From Natrialba taiwanensis DSM 12281 (lineage in GTDB: Archaea > Halobacteriota > Halobacteria > Halobacteriales > Natrialbaceae), in NCBI RefSeq assembly GCF_000337595.1, contig NZ_AOIL01000049.1, positions 86,013-150,012 of the forward strand: a DNA stretch of 64,000 nt. Direction: 5' to 3'. The translations under genes were made by a program, and so were the position numbers. How positions within the stretch are numbered: the stretch's first letter is position 1; each line of letters starts with the position of its first letter. A model generated the notes under the pieces. The model was not told where the DNA came from. It ran no database searches and saw only the letters and a program-made list of their open reading frames with translations. Shown here piece by piece: positions 1-8,579 of this stretch.

Positions 1-1
1 A

Positions 2-1219
2 GAAAGTCTCGTGCCGATCTACGGTGGGAGAATCGCGACGTACTCTGGACGCGGTGGTGAGCTGTACGATCCCGAGGCCGACGAGTGGACAACAGTTGGC
101 AAGGAACGGGTAAAGCGAGAATTCTCGGCGGATTCGGGTAGCGTCGGTATTCTCGTTTGCACTGACTCGGCCAGTGAGGGGCTGAACCTCCAGGAATGTG
201 GCGCACTGATCAATTACGATCTGCCGTGGAATCCGATGCGAGTCGAACAGCGAATCGGTCGTATCGATCGTATCGGCCAGGAACACGACGAGATCACGAT
301 ATTGAACTACAGCTACGAGGATACGGTCGAAACGGACATCTACGAACGACTCGACGACCGCATTAACCTCTTCGAGAACGTCGTCGGAGAGATGCAACCC
401 GTCCTTTCCGGCGTCAGTCAACAGATTCGAGCCGCAACTCTCGAGGCCGAAGGAGACAACAGCTCCGAGGTCGTCGAGAAGGCTGATCGAGAGTTTTCGG
501 AGCAGATCGAGGATCAAGAGAACGCCGATCGCGTCGATGTCGGGGAATCTCTGGAAACCGTAGAGACGCCTATTCGGCAAGAAATCATCGATGAGGCGAA
601 GCTCGACGCCTGGAAGTCCTACACCCATCCAGATCTGATCGACGTTGGTGAGACAGACTACAGCTACACAGAGCCGTTCGAAACGTCGGGTCTCGAGGCC
701 ACGTTGGTCGGAAACGAAACCCTCGTAGAGGAGGGGATCACGTTTACCCCAATTAGTGAACTCGATATCGAGCTGGTGAAGAGCGAATATGCCGATGCTG
801 TCGACTTCGAGGAGACGATCTATCGCCTCACTTGCAGCGGGCTCAACGTCCCAGAGTCTGATGGTGAACACACACTCGCTGAAATCATTTCCTCCGACGA
901 GGATGCTATTGCGGTGACGTTTTCGGCAAAGTGTGCCGATGAGTTCTCATCGGTCCACTATCTCGCCCCAGGGAATCCGTTGCTTAGACAGCTCATTGAC
1001 GTGATCCGAGAGCAGAGTAAGAATCCAGCCCGGCTTTCGAAGCGAGCGGAAGACCGCGACGAGTCTCGCACCCGGCCAGTTGTTTGTGGGTGGGGGCGAG
1101 ATGGTAACCTTGCGAGACTTAACCGAGATGGTGCTATCAAAGAGCATCAATCGATTGAGGCACTCAACGTGTGGAAGAAGACCTTTTTGGAAAACCGGGA
1201 GCGAGCCAATCAATCCTGA
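2..1219 (+). CDS. SNF2-type helicase, C-terminal part (gene cut by window edge)
   Basis: The reading frame is open to the left edge, so the start lies outside the window. The visible 400 or so residues begin in the second RecA-like lobe of a superfamily 2 helicase. A motif V-like ASEGLNLQ (about residues 56-63 of the visible part), the INYDLPWNP segment and an arginine-rich motif VI (EQRIGRIDRIGQ) are typical of SNF2/RapA-like ATPases. About 270 residues follow that I cannot assign to a domain. Such helicases act on nucleic acid or chromatin; haloarchaeal genomic islands often carry them, sometimes in defence systems such as class 1 DISARM (DrmD). The next gene, on the other strand, is a CoiA-like nuclease, so a defence or DNA-processing role is possible but not shown. 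Helicase assignment is secure; the specific system is not. Confidence 0.8.
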   Translation, partial: ESLVPIYGGRIATYSGRGGELYDPEADEWTTVGKERVKREFSADSGSVGILVCTDSASEGLNLQECGALINYDLPWNPMRVEQRIGRIDRIGQEHDEITILNYSYEDTVETDIYERLDDRINLFENVVGEMQPVLSGVSQQIRAATLEAEGDNSSEVVEKADREFSEQIEDQENADRVDVGESLETVETPIRQEIIDEAKLDAWKSYTHPDLIDVGETDYSYTEPFETSGLEATLVGNETLVEEGITFTPISELDIELVKSEYADAVDFEETIYRLTCSGLNVPESDGEHTLAEIISSDEDAIAVTFSAKCADEFSSVHYLAPGNPLLRQLIDVIREQSKNPARLSKRAEDRDESRTRPVVCGWGRDGNLARLNRDGAIKEHQSIEALNVWKKTFLENRERANQS

Positions 1220-1275
1220 ATCGGATCCGGAGCATCTCTACTCTCACACCAGCGGTAAAGAGTCCGTAGCGTAGA

Positions 1276-2439
1276 CTACGATTCCATCTCGAACGCCTGT
1301 TCTAGCAGATCAGCAATGCTCTGAATTGCACCAATTGCAGTCTGATCGATTTGCAGGCTGACCCGATCAGTCTCGCCGAGATGCTTCTTCCCAAGCGAAA
1401 GTACAATCTCGTCGTCAGGAGAGAGTGACGCGGAGAGCCAGGCGGTCACGTTTTCCGAGCCGACGAACCAAGCTGTAGTGAGATCATACCACGATTCCTC
1501 ACGCTCGTCCGCTGAAGGATGATTCGACTCGAATCCCTCTTGCTTGAGTTCGGTCGCAAAGCTCCGAAGTTCTTCACAGTCACTTCGCTCGAGTTGGACA
1601 GTGACTCGGTGCTTATCCCCACCGAATCCCCAGTCCTTCTTTCCGATCTGAAGCGTCAAATGTCCAGTCGGTGATCGGGAGATCGTTGCCCAGGCTCGGC
1701 TGCTATGAGAATATCGTCCTTGACGAAGATATCGCTGTGCGACTGCGACCCACTCCCCGGACTTATCGAACGACGCCCAGTACTCGCCTGGAATGGGTAT
1801 CTCGAGTTCGACAGCCGGAGACTTTTCCTGTCTCAGCCATCGTATGACATCTGGATAGCCCTCAAGGCCAGATCGGTCTGGGAGCGCACACGGCCAGACA
1901 GTGAGCAGCCCCGAGAGATCGACATCGTACCCCGAGAAATCGTCTTCATACAGCCATACGACGCTATATCCTCGATTCAGATAATGGTCCGTCACAGCTT
2001 CGATGTCTTTGCCCTCGTTTCGATACTGTGCTTCGACTGCGATTCCATTCCCGTAGGGAGCACATGGCTCATCAAAGCTCAAGAGAACGTCCGCAATCCT
2101 CTCATCCACCCCTGACTCAAGTTCGACTGTCGCGTCAGGAAAATCGTGCTCGAGCCGGGCATAGGCAATAGACTTCATCTTGAGGTGTTCGTCCGACTCT
2201 CCAGGACATTTGACAGCGTTACCGAGATCACCAAACGTCGATTGGCCGTCGGTAGCTGAGAGTTCAGCTCGATCGTCCCGGTCGTGGTGACGGAAGTGCC
2301 GTGAGACGAACGCGTCACCTCGTTCATACGATTTCACGACACCCATGGGATCGTCACAGACAGGGCACGTCACTTCAGCATCATCGTCAACCTGTGGCGG
2401 GATAACACGGTCACCGTCCACCGTTCCAAGATACGGCAT
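1276..2439 (-). CDS. CoiA-like nuclease-domain protein
   Basis: 387 aa. The N-terminus carries a CPVCDDPM zinc-knuckle-like segment (about residues 25-32) followed by HFRHHDRD. Next is a block with EHLKMKSIAYARLE, then ERIADVLLSF and AVEAQYR, matching the layout of CoiA-family PD-(D/E)XK nuclease domains, where a D and an E-x-Q supply metal ligands (here the D of ADVLL and the E of VEAQ). The C-terminal half (about 200-387) is unassigned. CoiA proteins are linked to competence and DNA uptake in Firmicutes; in archaea they appear as accessory proteins of unknown role. It is convergent with the helicase gene (about 56 bp apart). Start ATG at 2439. Good match to the fold; cellular function unknown. 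Confidence 0.6.
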   Translation of the reverse strand: MPYLGTVDGDRVIPPQVDDDAEVTCPVCDDPMGVVKSYERGDAFVSRHFRHHDRDDRAELSATDGQSTFGDLGNAVKCPGESDEHLKMKSIAYARLEHDFPDATVELESGVDERIADVLLSFDEPCAPYGNGIAVEAQYRNEGKDIEAVTDHYLNRGYSVVWLYEDDFSGYDVDLSGLLTVWPCALPDRSGLEGYPDVIRWLRQEKSPAVELEIPIPGEYWASFDKSGEWVAVAQRYLRQGRYSHSSRAWATISRSPTGHLTLQIGKKDWGFGGDKHRVTVQLERSDCEELRSFATELKQEGFESNHPSADEREESWYDLTTAWFVGSENVTAWLSASLSPDDEIVLSLGKKHLGETDRVSLQIDQTAIGAIQSIADLLEQAFEMES

Positions 2440-2528
2440 AGTAATTCAGCTGTTGATCGCGTGTCGTCTCTACTACAAGTTAAATTTATGTTAATAACAT
2501 GACTTAGTGGAACTGGCAACAGTAGGAA

Positions 2529-2726
2529 CGACCCATCGCGGGTCGAAATTTTCGCGTACCACCGAAGACGGTGCCCCCTCTATTTCCACTCCAGCGGTGC
2601 GGAGGCGTAGCGGTTAGTTTGGTCCTTTGGCCTTAGCCACACCTCCTAAGGGGGACCCGGACGCAGCGCGTCCGGTTTCTCACGCAAGCCTCGCTGAGGC
2701 GATCGAGTCGAAGCAACGCGATTGCT
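2529..2726. other. Non-coding segment with clustered hairpins (candidate structured RNA)
   Basis: The 371-bp gap between two minus-strand genes has no convincing ORF but holds many short inverted repeats: CGACCC/GGGTCG (2529-2545), CACCG/CGGTG (2560-2573), CTCC/GGAG (2590-2605), CCTTAG/CTAAGG (2631-2651), CCGGACGC/GCGTCCGG (2657-2675), GCCTC/GAGGC (2688-2700) and AGCAA/TTGCT (2712-2726). A longer-range pairing of GGTGCCCCCT (2570-2579) with AGGGGGACC (2649-2657), with one bulge, would close a multibranch loop, though it competes with some of the local hairpins at its edges. This density suggests a folded RNA or a protein-binding DNA region. The strand is unknown. No known RNA class was recognised. 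Confidence 0.4.
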
Positions 2727-2810
2727 CTGACGAGCCACGAAACCACAAAAATCACCGCTCATCGCCAGAAACTAAGGTACGAAACAGTGTTGCCACTCAC
2801 TAGGCGGCGC

Positions 2811-4592
2811 TCAGTCGCCGAGCGCGTTTCGGCTTTTCATCCGTCGCGGGAGATTTTCTCGCTCCTCGAGCAGCTTTTGCCGCGTCCTGTCGAGGGGACG
2901 ATCCCCTCGAGACCGGCTGGTATCCGCACGAGCCTTCGACAACTGGAATACATCCGTGAGACGGAATCGTTCGGTCGATCCGTCAGCATACTCGAATTTG
3001 ATCCAGATTCCGCTGATGCCGAGTTCATCATCGTACTGCTGCTGATAGCTGGTGACGGCCTCACGGGCGATCTCAAGGGCCTCATCTCGATCAGTTGGCG
3101 TGTATCGGACCTGGAGGAGCTTCCGGCTGCGCTCGTCAGTGTCACGAACGCCAACCTCGTAGGAGTTCTTGAAACGACTGAACGGCCCGCTCTCGAACCC
3201 AGAGGCGTCTTCTGCGACCTGCATAGCTGTTGCCCCAATAGTTCGTCGGAACTGCTCCTCAGCCGATCTGACGCGCTTGAGCATCTCTTGGGCAGCGAAG
3301 TCGCTCTCGACCTCGAGCTTCCCGTAGGTATGCCGGACGAATCCTTCGAGCCGGTCGACCACTCGACGGATTGTCCGATAGGAGTAACCGGTCTTCTCGG
3401 CTGCGTCCTTCGGTGAAATCTCTCCGCCGTCGGTAAGGAGCATCTCGGTTACCGCTCGATCACTTCCGTTCATGTCGCCCCAGAGTCGCATCACGGCGTT
3501 CTCCTGCTCACTCTCGATCTCCGGAAGTGGACAGTCAACGAGCTTCAGGCTTCGACGGCTTCGACGCTCTGGATCGAAGTAGGCGTCCTCGTGATATTCG
3601 TCTCCGCCGGTCACGTCGAGGCCAGCCCAATCGAGGATGTTCATCAACATCTCTTCGATTTCACGCTGACACTGCTCGATGTCGAGTGCATCCTCGCGAT
3701 CCCAGTAGATGGTTTCGTCTGTAATCGAAGACTGGAACGAAACCTCGAGTTTGGGATGCCACCCGAACTGATCGGGGTTGTAGTTATCGGGATTTCGCAT
3801 GTAGTAGTGCTTCACCTCTTTCCCGATCTTGTGGCCAGGGATAAGCTTCGCTGCGCGCTCTGAGTCAACCATCGTCGTCACATGGTCGCCGGGACGCTCG
3901 CGGTTGTCCTCGACGTGCTTCCGGTAGCCCGATCGATCGGACTCGAGCAGTTGGTGAATGCGCGCAATTGGTCCGTCGGCCGCATAGATCGGTCCGGAGA
4001 CATCCTGCTTCGGACGGACGTACACCGCAGCGTCGTTAACGTTACTCGACCCGTGCGGGTTCGAGAAATACCGACGTGGAACGTCGAATGCCGCGAACGC
4101 CTCAGCCGTGAGATCGACGTAGTCCGCGAAGTCGATATTCGACGCCTGGGCACGAACGGTGAGATACGGCCGACCCAGATCCATGTAGCCGTTGACCTTG
4201 CTAATCTCGCCCGTCTCATCGTCGCGTTTCTTCATGTCCGGCCAACGCGGATAGACGGTGAACGTGCCGCCTTTCACCCGCTGGCTCGAGTCGGCGCTCT
4301 CGTCGTCGTACGTCTCGTCCATGCAGACGACATACACGCGATAGAGGTACGCCGTCTCGAGCTTGTACGACGGATCTGACCACGGGAGAATCGGCTGATC
4401 GTCGTAGTCTAGGACGGCCGCCCATTCTTGTCCATCGAACTCGAACGTCGTCGACGGCTTTCCGTTATTGACCCAGTCGTGCTCTTTCCGGAAGGTGGTG
4501 AGTCCATAGTACGGCTTCAGCCCGTATTCGTCGAAATTGAGGTAGGCGTCGAACTCGTGGCACTGGGTCTCGAGGAACTGCTGGGCGGCCAC
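2811..4592 (-). CDS. Uncharacterised haloarchaeal island protein (DUF7845-like)
   Basis: 593 aa, acidic. No signal peptide or membrane segment. Residues about 385-435 (after RLWGDMNGSDRAVTEMLL) look like a winged-helix DNA-binding segment: ISPKDAAEKTGYSYRTIRR then VVDRLEGFV. The N-terminal 300 residues are unassigned. From memory it resembles the DUF7845 family, common on haloarchaeal integrated elements; I cannot confirm this here. The start is GTG at 4592 with a purine-rich AGAGGTGG about 8 nt upstream. A TAA lies directly before this GTG in the same frame, and the frame upstream stays open for about 50 codons with a protein-like end (SAPPETAAGYESRLSMGEVV), so a short leader ORF may exist. 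It sits next to the tRNA-Thr gene, as expected for element cargo. Confidence 0.65.
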   Translation of the reverse strand: MAAQQFLETQCHEFDAYLNFDEYGLKPYYGLTTFRKEHDWVNNGKPSTTFEFDGQEWAAVLDYDDQPILPWSDPSYKLETAYLYRVYVVCMDETYDDESADSSQRVKGGTFTVYPRWPDMKKRDDETGEISKVNGYMDLGRPYLTVRAQASNIDFADYVDLTAEAFAAFDVPRRYFSNPHGSSNVNDAAVYVRPKQDVSGPIYAADGPIARIHQLLESDRSGYRKHVEDNRERPGDHVTTMVDSERAAKLIPGHKIGKEVKHYYMRNPDNYNPDQFGWHPKLEVSFQSSITDETIYWDREDALDIEQCQREIEEMLMNILDWAGLDVTGGDEYHEDAYFDPERRSRRSLKLVDCPLPEIESEQENAVMRLWGDMNGSDRAVTEMLLTDGGEISPKDAAEKTGYSYRTIRRVVDRLEGFVRHTYGKLEVESDFAAQEMLKRVRSAEEQFRRTIGATAMQVAEDASGFESGPFSRFKNSYEVGVRDTDERSRKLLQVRYTPTDRDEALEIAREAVTSYQQQYDDELGISGIWIKFEYADGSTERFRLTDVFQLSKARADTSRSRGDRPLDRTRQKLLEERENLPRRMKSRNALGD

Positions 4593-4755
4593 TTAGACCA
4601 CCTCTCCCATTGATAGCCGGCTCTCATATCCGGCGGCCGTCTCGGGCGGCGCGCTGATGACATGCCTCGCGCGACACCCCAATTTATGAGAGTTGAAACT
4701 GTAGTGTTCAGATAGCCTTCCCCCATTTACGGGAGAAATTGAAGGAGTCGTATCA

Positions 4756-4827
4756 AGCCTAGGCCGGGATTTGAACCCGGGCTCTCGTCCTTACCAAGGA
4801 CGCGCTTTACCGCTAAGCTACCCAGGC
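4756..4827 (-). tRNA. tRNA-Thr (anticodon GGT)
   Basis: On the minus strand the acceptor arm is GCCTGGG (4821-4827) paired with CCTAGGC (4757-4763), with one G-U pair. The anticodon stem CGTCC/GGACG encloses loop TTGGTAA, giving anticodon GGT for ACC codons. The T arm GGGTTCAAATCCC is canonical and the discriminator is T (base 4756). No intron; CCA is not encoded. Its 3' end faces the accessory genes at 1-4.6 kb, the usual geometry when a tRNA 3' end serves as an integrase target. Confidence 0.97.
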
Positions 4828-5042
4828 ACGCATTTAGATGGAGTGGTGCCATGGGTTATATCCCTTTCCATCTACAGCAGCCGTGTCATGCGATTTCACT
4901 CCGAGAGTTCAGGTTTGGGAGACCGATAGTTTGGAGTGCTGGCATCGCCACTGGCGGTGGGTGCTGTCTTTCGGTACGAAACAATGGTGATAACTGGCCG
5001 AGTTCAGCTTGCACTCGAGTGAGAACGACTGGGAGAACGGGA

Positions 5043-6068
5043 TTATGGATCGGTTGCAGACGGGACACAACCGGTCGAGTAGTTGTCGTGGTTTTGATCG
5101 ACAGCGGGGTGATCGAGTTCAGCGAGACCGTCCGTGACTGGGGGGAAGGTCGGGAGGGGGGTGTCGGTGGGGAGGGGGGTGTCGGTGGGGAGGAGGGTGT
5201 CGGTGAGGGTGGGTGCGAGCTCAAGGGCGGAAGCGGAGGGTGATGTGTCGGCGGTGGCTGCGCCGGTGCGGATGGCGAGTTCGAGGATGTCGCGTTCGAG
5301 ATTGGTGTTGATTGAGTGGGGGGAGAGCGTTGTCTTTGTTGTTTTTGCGGTGTTTGCGGACGTGGTGGGTTTTGAAGGGGTTGTTTCGGTGGTTGGGTTG
5401 GCGGCTGTGCTGGGTTGTGTGCTTGATAGAGAGGTTGCGGGAGGGGATGTGGATGTATTGGTGAGCTCGGTGCGTCTGGTCTGGTCGCGTCCGAAGGCCT
5501 GCACGGTGTGGACGGCTTTGTCGGCGGCGTCGGTGCGTGCGAGTAGGGAGAAGCCGCGGGCGACGAGGATGTCTGCGGCGAGGATTGTGAGATCGTCTGT
5601 GTACTGCGATTGCGATAGCGGCTGAGAGTGGGGACCTGACTGAGATTGTGACTGTTCCTGGTGCACTGACTGTGAGTGTGACTGGGATGCGGGCTGATCC
5701 GCGTGGGCACTGTCTCCGCACCAAGTGTTTTCGTGTGCGAGTTCACGCGTGAGCCGGAGTCCCTCGTAGATGAGTTGGACGCCGGCGGCGTGGGTGAGGA
5801 GTGTGTCAGTGTCGAGTTCGGTGGACTCTATGGGCCGGTCGCCGTCTCGGCGCTGGGGGTGGTCCTGCTCTCGATCGTTCGTCGGAGCCGAATCGTCGAG
5901 GAGACTAGAGAGTTCGGGTGTGTGTATCGTGGCGCTCTCGATGGTGAGGACACCGGGAAGCATTGAGGCGTCCTCCAGAACGGTATCGAGGAGCGAAGCC
6001 AATCGCGGTGGTTCCACATCCGCGACAGCGTCGACGGCAGTACGCCGACAGGAGTCGGCCTTGTCCAT
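5043..6068 (-). CDS. Haloarchaeal conserved protein (DUF7114-like) with Q/S-rich insert
   Basis: 341 aa, start ATG at 6068. Three conserved-looking blocks are separated by low-complexity linkers: residues 1-60 (CRRTAVDAVADVEPPRLASLL), the region around 88-115 (THAAGVQLIYEGLRLTREL) and around 160-200 (LTILAADILVARGFSLLART then KAVHTVQAFGRDQ). The third block recalls the C-terminal helices of polyprenyl diphosphate synthase-type proteins, but no DDxxD motif is visible, so enzymatic activity is not claimed. Residues about 129-158 are a Ser/Gln/His run and about 205-245 are Thr/Ser/Pro-rich. It is divergent from the crotonase gene at 6129 (60 bp between starts). Function unknown; the family name is from memory. 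Confidence 0.6.
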   Translation of the reverse strand: MDKADSCRRTAVDAVADVEPPRLASLLDTVLEDASMLPGVLTIESATIHTPELSSLLDDSAPTNDREQDHPQRRDGDRPIESTELDTDTLLTHAAGVQLIYEGLRLTRELAHENTWCGDSAHADQPASQSHSQSVHQEQSQSQSGPHSQPLSQSQYTDDLTILAADILVARGFSLLARTDAADKAVHTVQAFGRDQTRRTELTNTSTSPPATSLSSTQPSTAANPTTETTPSKPTTSANTAKTTKTTLSPHSINTNLERDILELAIRTGAATADTSPSASALELAPTLTDTLLPTDTPLPTDTPLPTFPPVTDGLAELDHPAVDQNHDNYSTGCVPSATDP

Positions 6069-6128
6069 TAGCAGGATGTTACGAGGGCGGAGGCAAAGAC
6101 CTTTGGAAACGCCGGATCGACTCCTGTC

Positions 6129-6992
6129 ATGATCGACATTGACGATCCGGGCGCTGCTGACGGTGACGGGTCGCGATCGGAGCCGGAGTCGTCGGATCGG
6201 ATAGTGACGATTACGCTCGATCGTCCCGATGCCCGAAACGCGTTGACGATTGAGGGGCTCGATGCGCTGGCGGCTGCGATCGAATCCGTCGGTTCGACTC
6301 TGGATTCGCCTTCGACCTCTCCTTCGACTCCGATGACGGAACCGTCCTCTCGATCGGCCGACTGCGGGGAGTCGCCGTCGGCGGCAGGCGCTCGATCAGT
6401 ACCGACGGCACCCGTTATCTACATTCGCGGCCGTGGCCCTGCCTTCTGTGCCGGTGCCGACCTCGACGCCGTGAGCGATTTCGACGGCGACCGCGATCGA
6501 GCACGCGAGTTCGCGCGACTGGGACAGCGCGTCGCTCGCGCCATCGAGACCTCGCCGGCGATCGTCGTTGCGGGTATCGACGGACCGGCGATGGGCGGCG
6601 GTCTCGAACTCGCGCTCGCCTGCGACGTGCGCGTCGGGACGCCAGCATCGACCTACGGCGAACCGGGGGTGACGTTCGGCCTGTTTGGTGCCTGGGGTGG
6701 CACGGTCCGCCTTCCCGAACTCGTCGGCCGGGGCGCTGCTCTCGAGTTCGCCCTGTCAGGTCGCACCGTCGACGCCGAGGAGGCGCTACGACTGGGACTC
6801 ATCTCGCGTCTCGAGGACGATCCGCGGACGGTTGCCGAGGCGATCGCTGACAACGCGAGTGACACACTGGCGGTGCTGAAGCGTCGGGTTCGGGACGATA
6901 GCAAGCGGGAACTACAGGAACGGCGCGAAGCCGAGGCATTCGCTGAACTCGTTGCTCGCCACGCTGAGGATATCGGGTCGGTACTCGAGTAA
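6129..6992 (+). CDS. Enoyl-CoA hydratase/isomerase (crotonase) family protein
   Basis: 287 aa. Crotonase fold acting on acyl-CoA thioesters in the cytoplasm. Seen: an N-terminal TITLDRPDARNALT block, the first oxyanion-hole segment GRGPAFCAGADLD, and the second, DGPAMGGGLELALACDV, followed by GAWGGTVRLPELVG. The Glu in GGGxE, equivalent to rat Glu144, is present, but where hydratases have QPE (rat Glu164) this protein reads EPG. It may therefore be a crotonase-family member other than a classical hydratase. An insert of about 45 residues rich in Ser/Thr/Pro (about 57-100) separates the first strand block from the oxyanion segment. The ATG start lies close to the divergent gene, consistent with a leaderless transcript. 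Confidence 0.85.
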   Translation: MIDIDDPGAADGDGSRSEPESSDRIVTITLDRPDARNALTIEGLDALAAAIESVGSTLDSPSTSPSTPMTEPSSRSADCGESPSAAGARSVPTAPVIYIRGRGPAFCAGADLDAVSDFDGDRDRAREFARLGQRVARAIETSPAIVVAGIDGPAMGGGLELALACDVRVGTPASTYGEPGVTFGLFGAWGGTVRLPELVGRGAALEFALSGRTVDAEEALRLGLISRLEDDPRTVAEAIADNASDTLAVLKRRVRDDSKRELQERREAEAFAELVARHAEDIGSVLE

Positions 6993-7089
6993 CGGCGCTG
7001 GCTGGTCACATGGGGTCTGCCTCTGTGGCGACGAGCCGGCCGAATTCACCTGCGAGGAGTTATCGGGGAGCCAGTTCGTCGACCGGGAG

Positions 7090-7884
7090 TTACGTGAGCG
7101 GGTCCGGTGACGGCGGTGCCCGTCGCTTGTGCTCGCTGCGTTCGTACATCTCGCGGACGCGGTCGACTGTTTCGGGCGTTACGTCGAGTTCTCTGCAGGT
7201 TGCAGCGACGGAGAGTGGGCCGTCAATGTGAGAGACGAGGATCGAATCGAGCGTCTCGTAGCTGATACCCATCTCGCCCTCGTCGGTCTGGTTGGCCCAC
7301 AACTCCGCGGTTGCGGTCTTGGATGCGAGGTCTTCGGGGACACCGACGTGGCGGGCGAGTTGGCGGACCTGTGCCTTGTAGAGATTGCCGATCGGGTGGC
7401 AGTCGACTGCGCCGTCCCCGTACTTCGTGAAGTAGCCGACGGCGGCCTCGCTACGGTTGCCAGTTCCCAGCACGAGCCGGTTCTCGTGGTTCGCCACGAG
7501 ATAGTTCAGCACGGCTCGAACGCGAGCGCGTGCGTTGCCGACCGCCTCGCGATCGCCTTTCGCCTCAGGGTAGGCCGTAAGCAGCGAGTCGATAAGCGGC
7601 TCGATTTCGATCACGTCGTACGTAATGTCGAGTTCTCGGGCGACTCGCTCGGCGTCGCTCATGTTCTCGTCACCGCTGACGGTCGCGGGTAACACGAGCG
7701 CATGGAGGCTGTCGGTTCCGAGTGCGTTGACGGCGAGATGACCGGTCAGCGTGCTGTCGATTCCGCCGGAGAGGCCCAGGACGGCGCCATCGGCGTTTGC
7801 GGCTGCAATCTGCTCGCGGATGAAGGTCGTGATGTGTTCACGGCGCTGGTCTAGTTCGGCCTCCGAGAAACGAGGGTCGATCAT
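7090..7884 (-). CDS. nadE: NAD+ synthase
   Basis: 264 aa. Makes NAD+ from nicotinic acid adenine dinucleotide, ATP and an amide donor. The ATP pyrophosphatase P-loop is LGLSGGIDST (about residues 37-46); the NaAD/ATP-binding segment GTGNRSEAAVGYFTKYGDGA and the DCHPIGNLYK block are conserved. No glutaminase (nitrilase) domain precedes the synthetase, so ammonia is the expected nitrogen source, as in other archaeal NadE proteins. Convergent with the crotonase gene. NAD kinase lies less than 1 kb away on the other strand, so two consecutive steps of NAD(P) supply are near each other, though not in one operon. Confidence 0.93.
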   Translation of the reverse strand: MIDPRFSEAELDQRREHITTFIREQIAAANADGAVLGLSGGIDSTLTGHLAVNALGTDSLHALVLPATVSGDENMSDAERVARELDITYDVIEIEPLIDSLLTAYPEAKGDREAVGNARARVRAVLNYLVANHENRLVLGTGNRSEAAVGYFTKYGDGAVDCHPIGNLYKAQVRQLARHVGVPEDLASKTATAELWANQTDEGEMGISYETLDSILVSHIDGPLSVAATCRELDVTPETVDRVREMYERSEHKRRAPPSPDPLT

Positions 7885-8110
7885 GGTCCACTGTATGAGT
7901 GCAGGTGTCTAATAGGCTGCCCACACGGGCAAAACCTGACCGATCGGTCAATTTTGTGTGGCGCTGGTGATAGCGTCGCGAGCCGTCGTGTGGCCATGGG
8001 AAACGGAACGCGCACCCGAGAGCGCTACGTTCAAGTGTGATCGACCAATAGACTGCGATAGTCACGTCGGGTGGCGCTGCATTCGGCGTGTTGCGGTACG
8101 ACACGACCGA

Positions 8111-8181
8111 GCGCTGGTGGTCTAGTGGTAGGACATGAGCTTCCCAAGCTCATAGCCCGGGTTCAATTCCCGGCCAGCGCA
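8111..8181 (+). tRNA. tRNA-Gly (anticodon CCC)
   Basis: Acceptor GCGCTGG (8111-8117) pairs perfectly with CCAGCGC (8174-8180); discriminator A at 8181. The anticodon stem TGAGC/GCTCA encloses TTCCCAA, giving CCC for GGG codons. The T arm GGGTTCAATTCCC is canonical. CCA is not encoded and there is no intron. Confidence 0.97.
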
Positions 8182-8224
8182 TGGGAGCGGACAACTACAG
8201 CCCCAGGATCGATAGCGTCTCCTG

Positions 8225-8464
8225 TCAGGGTTTCCAGTTCAGCTCGACCCGCACCGTCTCGTGGTTGCCGCGGAACATCGTTGACCGCTCGACCACGTCG
8301 ATCGAGGTATCGACCGTCTCCGGGGGATTGAGCGTCACCGTTTTATTGCCGACTTCGATATCGAGTTGCTCGTCACCCGAGCGAAACTCCGCCGCCAGGT
8401 GTTCGAAGTACGTCGCGAGTTCGTCTCGCGAAAGGGACTCGTCCGTCGTTGTACGTTGTGCCAT
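8225..8464 (-). CDS. Amphi-Trp domain protein
   Basis: 79 aa, start ATG at 8464 chosen over a longer open frame because MAQRTTTDESLSRDELATYF begins where the typical family composition begins and the extension looks non-coding. The amphi-Trp family is a small haloarchaeal domain with an N-terminal helix (SRDELATYFEHLAAEF) and alternating strand pattern ending in a Trp-containing amphipathic strand, here VRVELNWKP. The biochemical role is unknown. Convergent with the tRNA-Gly gene. Confidence 0.8.
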   Translation of the reverse strand: MAQRTTTDESLSRDELATYFEHLAAEFRSGDEQLDIEVGNKTVTLNPPETVDTSIDVVERSTMFRGNHETVRVELNWKP

Positions 8465-8579
8465 GCCGGAGAGTGGCCCGGCGCTCCGGAAAAGTATGGA
8501 CAGCAAACGGGCGGCTAGTCCGTTGTTACCGTCGCCGCGAGGCGTGGCTTTTTGTCGTCTGCACGGGTAGTCGCGGGCG

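Noticed and set aside
4886..5746. 286-aa minus-strand Pro/Ser/Thr-rich frame overlapping the DUF7114-like gene
   Set aside because: It is the same DNA in another frame; the 341-aa frame has the conserved helical blocks.
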